Positions 15,428 to 22,247 of a stretch of DNA of 26,261 nt are shown piece by piece (positions within the stretch are counted from its first letter, which is position 1; each line of letters begins with the position of its first letter). A program made the position numbers and the translations under genes. This DNA is from CAYRVX01 sp964642165 (lineage in GTDB: Bacteria; Planctomycetota; Phycisphaerae; SM23-33), in the NCBI GenBank assembly GCA_964642165.1, contig CAZXOC010000073.1, positions 1-26,261 on the forward strand, in the 5' to 3' direction. The notes beneath the pieces were generated by a model, which did not search any database, was not told the origin of the DNA, and saw nothing but the letters and a program-made list of their open reading frames with translations.

Positions 15428-16699
15428 TCACTCGTGCCGCAGGGCAACGATCGGGTCCAGCCTCGCGGCGCGAATGGCCGGATACAACCCAGCCACCAAC
15501 CCCACGCCAATGGCCATCCCCAGCGGCAGCAGCAGCGCCGCGGCCGAGACGATCGTCCTCAGCTCCAGGATCCACTCCACCAGGGACGGCACCAGCAGCC
15601 CGATGAGGATTCCGAGCAGGCCTCCGACGGTCGTCAGCGTGACCGACTCGACGAGGAACTGGGTGATGATGTCGCGCCGCTTGGCGCCCAGGGCTCGCCG
15701 GACGCCGATCTCCCGGGTCCGCTCGGTGACGCTGGCGAGCATGATGTTCATGATGCCGATGCCGCCGACGACCAGGGAGATCGACGCGATGGTGAAGAAC
15801 ATCACGTTCCAGAGGAACTGCTGCTTCTTGCGCTGCTCGATGAGCTCCAGGGGGACGGTGATCTCGTAGTCCTCTTCCTCGTGGAAGCGCCCCAGGAGGC
15901 CGCGGGCGATCTTGGCGCCGTCCAGCACGGCGGCGTCGTCCTGCATCTGGAGGATGACCTGGCTGACCTCGACGCGTTCGAAGGTGCTGCTGCCTCGGGT
16001 CCACATGACGGTGTACTCGCCGAAGCGGGTGCGGTCGGCGGACAGCGGGATGATCACGTGGTTGCCGGTGTCGCCGCCGCTGCCGGCCAGGGCGCGGGGC
16101 AGGCGGGCCAGCACGCCGATGACTATGAACGGCTCCCGTTCCAGGCGGAGGGTCTTGCCCAGCGGGTCCTCGCAGACGAACATCCGCCGCGCGAAGGACT
16201 GGGTGACCACGCAGTAGGGCTTGTTCCGCAGGACGTCCGCGGCGGAGAGGAAGCGCCCCGCGACCATGTCGGTCCGCGCGACCTGCGCGTAGGTCGGCTC
16301 GGTGGCGATCACCGAGGCCGTCGTGTTCCGCCGCAGCCGGTAGGCGTGCTTCAGCGTGCGGTGGACCGTCACGCACACCTGGACGCCCGGGATGTTGTCC
16401 CGCAGGCGGGCGACGTCGGCGTGCTCGACCCCGTAGGCCAGCACGCCCCGCGCCTGGCCCGAGGCCTTGGCCTCAGTGCTGGTCGGCTTGACGGACTCGA
16501 TGATGATGTTGTCGCTGCCCAGTTCCCGCAACGCCTGCTGCGACTCGTAGCTGAAGCCCTCGTTGATGGCCAGCATCGCGATGACGCTCCAGACGGCGAA
16601 GACGATCCCCAGCGCCGTCAGGGCCGACCGCCCCAGGTGGACGAAGAGGCTGTGCAGCCCCAGCCCCACGATGTCGGCGGCTTTGTGAACGGCTCTCAT
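15428..16699 (-). CDS. MacB-type ABC transporter permease
   Basis: A 423-residue protein with one N-terminal membrane helix (about 24-44, preceded by a short cytoplasmic segment), a large periplasmic MacB_PCD domain (about 50-290) and three C-terminal helices of an FtsX domain (about 296-423, containing GGIGIMNIMLASVTERTREI and GVRRALGAKRRDI). This is the MacB mechanotransmission fold. Here, unlike E. coli MacB, the ATPase is a separate polypeptide, encoded just upstream with an ATGA overlap. With the fusion protein and outer-membrane channel upstream it should form a tripartite pump; the substrate (peptide, lipid, antibiotic or siderophore) cannot be told. It is the last gene of the operon and converges on fliA with a 60-base gap that shows no clear terminator. 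Confidence 0.9.
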   Translation of the reverse strand: MRAVHKAADIVGLGLHSLFVHLGRSALTALGIVFAVWSVIAMLAINEGFSYESQQALRELGSDNIIIESVKPTSTEAKASGQARGVLAYGVEHADVARLRDNIPGVQVCVTVHRTLKHAYRLRRNTTASVIATEPTYAQVARTDMVAGRFLSAADVLRNKPYCVVTQSFARRMFVCEDPLGKTLRLEREPFIVIGVLARLPRALAGSGGDTGNHVIIPLSADRTRFGEYTVMWTRGSSTFERVEVSQVILQMQDDAAVLDGAKIARGLLGRFHEEEDYEITVPLELIEQRKKQQFLWNVMFFTIASISLVVGGIGIMNIMLASVTERTREIGVRRALGAKRRDIITQFLVESVTLTTVGGLLGILIGLLVPSLVEWILELRTIVSAAALLLPLGMAIGVGLVAGLYPAIRAARLDPIVALRHE

Positions 16700-17418
16700 G
16701 CGGTCGGCCTCGCCGGGCTTCGACTTTCGTCGGATTCGACCCGGCCGTCGCGGAGGCGGATGGTCCGGTGGGTGTGGGCGGCGACGTGCTCCTCGTGGGT
16801 GACCAGGATGATGGTTCTCCCGCGGGCGTGCAGGTCGTCGAACAGCGCGAGGATCTCCTGGCTCGTGGCGGTGTCGAGGTTGCCCGTCGGCTCGTCGGCC
16901 AGCAGGATCAGCGGGTCGTTGGCCAGTGCCCGCCCGATCGCGACGCGCTGCTGCTGCCCGCCGGACAGCTCGCGGGGGCGGTGGTGGGCTCGGTCGGCCA
17001 GGCCGACCATCTCGGCCAGCTCGCGGCTGCGCGGATGGCGCTGGTGGCTCGGCAGGCCCTGATAGAACAGCGGCACCTCGATGTTCTGGAGGATCGTGAG
17101 CTGCTGGATGAGGTTGAAGCTCTGGAAGACGAAGCCGATGCGGAGGTTACGGACGTCGCTGAGCTGGTTGTCGCTCAAGGCCGAGACGTCCTGCCCGCCG
17201 AGCCAGTAGTGCCCGCCGCTGGGCCGATCCAGGCAGCCCAGCACGTTCAGCATGGTGCTCTTGCCGGACCCGCTGGGCCCCATGATGGCGAGGTAGTCGC
17301 CCTCGCCGATGGACATCGACACGCCGCGCAGCGCGGGCACGCTGGTGGTGCCCACGTGATAGACCTTCCACAGGTCCTCCAGCCGAACCAGCTTGGTCAC
17401 GTCTCGGCGCCTTTCCAC
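16696..17418 (-). CDS. MacB/LolD-type ABC transporter ATPase
   Basis: A 240-residue nucleotide-binding protein with all motifs: Walker A GPSGSGKST (47-55), Q-loop FVFQSFNL (97-104), ABC signature LSGGQQQRVA (151-160), Walker B ILLADEPTGNLD (171-182) and switch histidine H208 in VTHEEH. The QQQRVAIGRAL pattern belongs to the MacB/LolD/FtsE group that pairs with FtsX-domain permeases. The start is GTG 17418, four bases after the stop of the fusion-protein gene. A second in-frame GTG at 17400, with GGAAAGG about nine bases upstream, would remove six residues and is nearly as likely. The stop overlaps the permease start (ATGA). Confidence 0.94.
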   Translation of the reverse strand: MERRRDVTKLVRLEDLWKVYHVGTTSVPALRGVSMSIGEGDYLAIMGPSGSGKSTMLNVLGCLDRPSGGHYWLGGQDVSALSDNQLSDVRNLRIGFVFQSFNLIQQLTILQNIEVPLFYQGLPSHQRHPRSRELAEMVGLADRAHHRPRELSGGQQQRVAIGRALANDPLILLADEPTGNLDTATSQEILALFDDLHARGRTIILVTHEEHVAAHTHRTIRLRDGRVESDESRSPARPTA

Positions 17419-17421
17419 GTC

Positions 17422-19245
17422 CTAGCGGCCGGGCCGGTCGGCTTTCCCGCCGCGCCGGGCGCCGTCGGGACGGCCTCGGCGCGGCTGGCCGCCGCCGGGG
17501 ACGGCCGGCTTGCCCTTGGCCGGCCTCTCGCCCGGCCCGGCGCGCTTCTTTCCGGGGCCGGCGGGCCGGGCGCCGCGCTCGGGCATGCCCTCCGGCGCCG
17601 GAGCCGGGGCGTTGGCGTCGACCTCGGCCTCTTCGTCGCGCTTCCCTCCGGTCGACGGCGGCGGTGTCAGCAGCACCTTGTCCCCCTCCTCCAGCCCGGA
17701 GAGGATCCGCACCCGGGTCTCGTTCATTTGCCCGATCTTGACTTCGATCCGCTCCACCTGCCCGTCCCGGACCCGGCAGCAGTAGGTCATCTCCTGCTCG
17801 GTGAAGACGGCCGCTACGGGCACGCTCAGCACGTCGGTCAGGCGATCCAACTGGATCTCCGTGTCGGCGGTCATGCCCGGCTTGAGGTCCTCCACGTCCT
17901 CGTCGAGCTGGACGTCCACCTTGAAGACCTTCACGCCGGGGTTGAGCCAGTGGTGCTGGCTGTCGGGCAGGACACCGACCTTGACGATGTGGGCCGGCAC
18001 CACCCTGTCCGGGCGGGAGTCGAAGCGGACGTAGGCCCTCTGGCCGGGCTTCACCTGGTCGATGATGGCCTCGTAGACCTTCGTCTTGACCAGCAGCGTG
18101 GTCATGTCGGGGATGATCATCAACTGCTGGCGCGGGCTGATCTTGGCGCCGACCTCCACGACCGTGTCGTTGGGGCGGTACCGGTTGCTGCCCGTGTCGT
18201 AGACCACCAGCCCTTCCTCCTCGGCGGTGATGACCAGCTTGTTGGCGTCCTCCTGCATCTCATCGAGCTGCCGCGTCTGCATGTCGAGGGCGATCCTGTT
18301 GGTCTGGCGGTCGTTCTCGGCCGTCAGGAGCTTGCTCTTGGCCGTGTGCTTCGCGCGGGCCAGCGCCAGCTCCGCGTCTTCCACGGCCATCTTCAGGTTC
18401 TGGATCGACCGGGGATTGTCGTACTTGATCAGCATGTCGTGGTCGGTGATCGCCTTCTTGAGGCTGAACTTGAGCTTGTCGACGCGGAGCCTTTCGGCCT
18501 CGATCTCGTTCTCGCTGAAGGGGCTGTTCAGCGCGGGGTCCTCGTTGACCTTCTCCTTGAAGTCCAGCGACTCCTGGGCGAGGGCCACGTCGCGCCGGGC
18601 GGTCGTGATGTTGGCGTTGGCGTCGGAGATGCTCGCCGGTCCGGCCGCCTCGATGTACCGCCGCAGGTCGGCCTTGGCGTCCTCGACGGCCTGGAGGGCC
18701 TTGCGGCCCAGGTTGTCCTGCTCCTTCTTCTCCAGCTCGACGGCCTCGACGGACTGGAGATACGAATTCTTGGCGTTGGTGACGGCGAGTCCCATCTTCT
18801 CGATCTCGTCGATCAGCTCCTTGCACTCGAAGACGATGATCTCCTCGCCCTTCTGGACGACCTCGCCCTCGTCCACCAGCGACTTGATGATGACCGGCCA
18901 GCGGATCTCGTTGGAGATGACCTTGCGCTTCTCGGCGGTGACTTCGCCGCTCTCGGTGACCGAGACGATCAGCGGCCCGCGCGTGACGACGGCCACCGGG
19001 CCCGCACCGGCCGTCGACGTCGAGGACGCCGAGGGGCCGAGCAGCGCCCAGCCTCCGCCGCCCGCGCCGGTCGCCAGGACCGCCACAACGACGGCGTACG
19101 GCCAGAGGCGCCGGCGCGCCGCCGGCACCGCGGCGACGGTCGGCGGCATGGGCTCGGGCGCCGGGCTGGCGACCGCGCTACTGCCCGGCAACGTACGGGT
19201 ACCGCTCGCGGATGCGGTCAAACCGGAATGGCTTTGCTCGCTCAT
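17422..19245 (-). CDS. HlyD/MacA-family periplasmic membrane fusion protein
   Basis: A 607-residue adaptor of a tripartite pump. After a Ser/Ala/Pro-rich cytoplasmic leader it has one membrane helix (about 47-69), a split lipoyl/barrel-sandwich domain (about 86-140 and 337-380), an unusually long coiled-coil hairpin (about 145-335), a beta-barrel (380-475) and a membrane-proximal domain (475-528). The tail from 530 on is Gly/Pro/Arg/Lys-rich and probably disordered; ordinary MacA proteins are under 400 residues. ATG 19245 has AGGA four bases upstream but overlaps the channel gene by 68 bases. ATG 19149 would avoid the overlap but has a weak ribosome site and loses 32 residues. It connects the permease to the TolC-like channel. 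Confidence 0.88.
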   Translation of the reverse strand: MSEQSHSGLTASASGTRTLPGSSAVASPAPEPMPPTVAAVPAARRRLWPYAVVVAVLATGAGGGGWALLGPSASSTSTAGAGPVAVVTRGPLIVSVTESGEVTAEKRKVISNEIRWPVIIKSLVDEGEVVQKGEEIIVFECKELIDEIEKMGLAVTNAKNSYLQSVEAVELEKKEQDNLGRKALQAVEDAKADLRRYIEAAGPASISDANANITTARRDVALAQESLDFKEKVNEDPALNSPFSENEIEAERLRVDKLKFSLKKAITDHDMLIKYDNPRSIQNLKMAVEDAELALARAKHTAKSKLLTAENDRQTNRIALDMQTRQLDEMQEDANKLVITAEEEGLVVYDTGSNRYRPNDTVVEVGAKISPRQQLMIIPDMTTLLVKTKVYEAIIDQVKPGQRAYVRFDSRPDRVVPAHIVKVGVLPDSQHHWLNPGVKVFKVDVQLDEDVEDLKPGMTADTEIQLDRLTDVLSVPVAAVFTEQEMTYCCRVRDGQVERIEVKIGQMNETRVRILSGLEEGDKVLLTPPPSTGGKRDEEAEVDANAPAPAPEGMPERGARPAGPGKKRAGPGERPAKGKPAVPGGGQPRRGRPDGARRGGKADRPGR

Positions 19246-20899
19246 GGATCCTGCCCTTCTCGTCGACGCGCACGAGGCCCAGCGTCGTCATGAATTGTAG
19301 ACGGGTCGTCGTGTAACTGACCAACGCATTCGTCAGGCTGTTTTGCGCCCGGCGAAGCGCGTCCTCGGCCGTCAATACGTCGCGGGCCGAGGCCTGCCCC
19401 TCTTTCTGCTCGAGGACGATCAGCTTGCGCCGGCGCTTGGCGATCTCGACGTTCCGCACCTCCAGCTCGTAGCTCGTTTGCGACTGGACCAGCGACCGGT
19501 AGGACTGGCGGATCTCCAGCCGCACCTGGTCCACGAACTCCTCCCAGTCGCGGCGCGCCTTGTCCCGGGCCAGCATCGCGTTGCGGTAGGCGTCGCGGTG
19601 GCCGGTCTGGTCCAGCTCGTAATTGAACGTCGCCGCCGCCTCGCGCCGATGGCGGTGGAACTGCACGCGGGTGAACTTCCGCGGCGCCGTGCTCGCCGCC
19701 GCGGCGCCCAGCGTCACGTCGAGCTGGGGCAGGAACCGGTCCGCCGCGATCACCACGTCGCGTTCGGCGTCGCGGACGGCGGCCGCCTGCTGAAGCACAT
19801 CCGGGCGCGTCACCATCGCTACGGACAGCGCCTCGGCCTCCTTGACCGTGATTGGCTTCGGCCCGGCGTCGTTCAGCTTCGTCAGCGCCGCGGGGTAGTT
19901 CAGCTTGGCCTGCGCGGCAATGGGCAGGCCCAGCGTGAGCTTGAATCTGTCCAGCGCATTGCGGTACTGCTGCTGGTCCTGCTCGAATCGCACCTTGGCG
20001 TTGATGAGATTCTGCTCCGCCTCGTCCTGCTCGGTGGGCGACCGGATGCCGCCCTGCACCAGCGCCTTGGTCAGGGCGAAGGTCTCCTCCAGGCGCTTGA
20101 TGTTGGCCCGCTCGTTCTCGAGCTGGTCGCGCTGCTGGAGCACCCCGTAGTACCGCGTCAGGGTGTCGACGGCGAACTCCTGGGTGAAGCGCTCGTACTC
20201 CAGCACGCTGAAGACGAAGTCGCGCTCCGCGCGGTACTGGTCCTCGTAGGCCAGCCCGCGCCCCGCGCCCCGCAGCAGCGGCTGCGTGAAGTTCGCGCTC
20301 AGCAGCGATCCCACCGTCGTCGACCGCCAGCCCAGCAGGTCGCTGACCAGGTCCACCCCGAGGCCCAGCGTCAGCGCCCCGCCGTGGACGAACTGCTGCG
20401 TCAGCGTCGCCTCCGGCGTGAACGTCCCGGCGTTCGTCTCGCCGCCCCGATTGACTACGCTGCGACTGGCCGAGCCGTCGATCGCCCCGCCGAGCAGCGG
20501 GAAGTCCCACCCGCGGCGGCTGTTCGCCAGCGCCAGCGCGGTGCTGTAGAGCGTCTCCTTGCGCGTCTGGAACTGCCGGCTGTTGCGGATGGCGATCTCC
20601 AGGCACTCATCCAGCGCCAGCGTGACGGGCTTGCCTTCGCCGACGGGGATGACCTTGGGCCCGACCCGGATCGGGGCGGCGTTGGCGTCGCCCGCGGCGA
20701 ACGGGTCGTACCGGACGGCGAAGTCACGCGCCGAGCCCAGGGCGAAGCGCTGCGTCTGCCCGACGGCTCGGTACGCGTCGCGGTCGGCCTGCTCGGCATA
20801 CTGGCCGGGCGTGCACCCGGCGAAGAGCACACCCGCCGCCGTCGCCAGCAGCGCCGTGCGGTCCAGCCGTTTCCGCATTGCGGCAAGTCGATTTACCAT
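19178..20899 (-). CDS. TolC-family outer membrane efflux lipoprotein
   Basis: A 573-residue protein. The N-terminus has basic residues, a hydrophobic core and a lipobox-like LFAGC with Cys at residue 29, so it is probably a lipid-anchored outer-membrane channel. Two OEP repeats follow: a first long helical part with TLALDECLEIAIRNSRQFQT and LANSRRGWDFPLLGG, then a second with VTRPDVLQQAAAVRDAERDV and QVRLEIRQSYRSLVQSQTSY. Both show the heptad-rich helices that build the periplasmic tunnel. It is the first gene of the pump operon. ATG 20899 was chosen because it gives the longest leader; ATG 20878 (residue 8) gives an equally good lipoprotein signal. Confidence 0.9.
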   Translation of the reverse strand: MVNRLAAMRKRLDRTALLATAAGVLFAGCTPGQYAEQADRDAYRAVGQTQRFALGSARDFAVRYDPFAAGDANAAPIRVGPKVIPVGEGKPVTLALDECLEIAIRNSRQFQTRKETLYSTALALANSRRGWDFPLLGGAIDGSASRSVVNRGGETNAGTFTPEATLTQQFVHGGALTLGLGVDLVSDLLGWRSTTVGSLLSANFTQPLLRGAGRGLAYEDQYRAERDFVFSVLEYERFTQEFAVDTLTRYYGVLQQRDQLENERANIKRLEETFALTKALVQGGIRSPTEQDEAEQNLINAKVRFEQDQQQYRNALDRFKLTLGLPIAAQAKLNYPAALTKLNDAGPKPITVKEAEALSVAMVTRPDVLQQAAAVRDAERDVVIAADRFLPQLDVTLGAAAASTAPRKFTRVQFHRHRREAAATFNYELDQTGHRDAYRNAMLARDKARRDWEEFVDQVRLEIRQSYRSLVQSQTSYELEVRNVEIAKRRRKLIVLEQKEGQASARDVLTAEDALRRAQNSLTNALVSYTTTRLQFMTTLGLVRVDEKGRIHERAKPFRFDRIRERYPYVAGQ

Positions 20900-21047
20900 G
20901 GCTAATAACCGGCGCGCGGCCCGTCGGCCGCCTCTTGGGGAAGACGTCTCGTGCTCCGCGTTTATTGCAGGTTTTCGCCTCTCCGGCGCAAGCCATCCAC
21001 CCGCCCCGGCCTCTGCCCGGCCGGAGCAGCCCGCCCCCGAAGCCTAC

Positions 21048-21076
21048 ATCGTACCCTTGCCACCGCGCGGTGTCCA
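21048..21076 (-). promoter_or_regulatory. Candidate promoter of the efflux operon
   Basis: Read on the minus strand, TGGACA (21076-21071; five of six bases of the housekeeping -35) and TACGAT (21053-21048; four of six of the -10) are separated by exactly 17 bases. It points toward the channel gene starting at 20899, leaving a leader of about 140 bases. No operator is obvious. The rest of the 268-base gap between 20900 and 21167 shows no gene. Confidence 0.4.
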
Positions 21077-21167
21077 GGCGCTTGGCGGGCGGGTGACGTC
21101 AAGCAAAGCGCGCAACAGCCGTTTGGGCGATCGCCCCGGGCATCGTCGCGGCTGACGCTCGGGGGCA

Positions 21168-22244
21168 TCACGCGCGGCCGCGGCGCCCTGTTCGGCGCGG
21201 CGGACGCTGCCCCTTCAGCGCGGCCAGGAGCTCGCGCGTGCGGGTATGGAGGCGCAGCGGCCCCGCGGTCGACTCCCACCGGTACACGCTGGCCGGGCTG
21301 ACGCCCAGGCGCTTGGCGAATTCGGGAACGGACATGTCGAGCTTCTTGCGCAGCCGAGCCACCGACTTGCCCGTAAAGCGACTCGGGGGTCCCTTCCGGG
21401 AAGAGCGTGGCTTGTCGGCGTGCTTCCGATCCTGGTTCGCCCGGCGGCGCGGCCGGCTCGGCGCTTGCTTCCTCGCCGCCTTTGCGGCAGCGGTCCGGCT
21501 TGGCGCGGGGGGCGGCTGCGTGTCTCCATCGTCCAGGTCAATGCCGAACACGTCGCCGATCTGGTCGGCCCGGAGCGTTTTCCGCCCCGACGCCGAGCCT
21601 CTCCCTTTCACGACGGCCTCCACGGATCCCTCGGTCGAGATGAGCTCCTGGTGATCGACCCGCCGAAGGGCGAAGAGCAGCTCGGGACGGGTATCGAGGC
21701 GATGTCCCACCCCGTACATCACCGCGGCCACGTGCTTGCACATCAAGGCCCAGTCGGGGCAGTTGCAGCGGAAGTGGATCTCGCCGGGCAGGGGGAACAG
21801 CCCCTTCCGGCGGTCGGTCACCACGGACAGGACGTCGTCGGAAAGCCTGCCCGCCAGCAGCCCCAGCAGGGAGCCGATCTTGCCGGCGCAGCGGGCGCAG
21901 ATCCCCCGCCACGTCCCCTTCGGCAGCGGGTCAATCCGCACCTTCAGCTTGTACAGCTCCGAACCGCTCACAATCGCCTCGACCTTGCCGGGGGAGATCG
22001 CCAAGTGACAGACCGATCCGTTGCGGACGTACGTCCTGCCCCGCGGCAGGCGGTTGGCGAAGTCGCTGAACGACTCCAGGTGATCGCACCAGGCCTTGCC
22101 CCAGAAGGTGCGGGCGATGGTGCGGCCGTCGATCTCCACGGGCTGAACGGCCACGCCTTTCTTGCGGAGCTTGCCCATCTCGCGGTGGGCCCGGGCGCGC
22201 CGCCTGGCCACGGGAACGTAGGGACGGTATCCGTAGTAACTCAT
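21168..22244 (-). CDS. SWIM zinc-finger protein with C-terminal XRE-like helix-turn-helix
   Basis: A 358-residue protein. An N-terminal conserved region (1-120: MSYYGYRPYVPV, then RTFWGKAWCDHLES and a CxxC at 116-119) is followed by a SWIM zinc finger, Cys160-x-Cys162-x6-Cys169-x-His171, in HFRCNCPDWALMCKHVAAVMY. A Lys/Arg-rich disordered linker (about 245-292) then leads to an XRE-type HTH (about 294-345: FAKRLGVSPASVYRWES). SWIM proteins of this type occur beside SNF2 ATPases; the finger is thought to bind nucleic acid or protein. The gene starts three bases after the SNF2 stop, so the two are almost certainly co-translated. The DNA-binding HTH on the same chain is the notable part. Biological role unknown. 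Confidence 0.88.
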   Translation of the reverse strand: MSYYGYRPYVPVARRRARAHREMGKLRKKGVAVQPVEIDGRTIARTFWGKAWCDHLESFSDFANRLPRGRTYVRNGSVCHLAISPGKVEAIVSGSELYKLKVRIDPLPKGTWRGICARCAGKIGSLLGLLAGRLSDDVLSVVTDRRKGLFPLPGEIHFRCNCPDWALMCKHVAAVMYGVGHRLDTRPELLFALRRVDHQELISTEGSVEAVVKGRGSASGRKTLRADQIGDVFGIDLDDGDTQPPPAPSRTAAAKAARKQAPSRPRRRANQDRKHADKPRSSRKGPPSRFTGKSVARLRKKLDMSVPEFAKRLGVSPASVYRWESTAGPLRLHTRTRELLAALKGQRPPRRTGRRGRA

Positions 22245-22247
22245 CGC

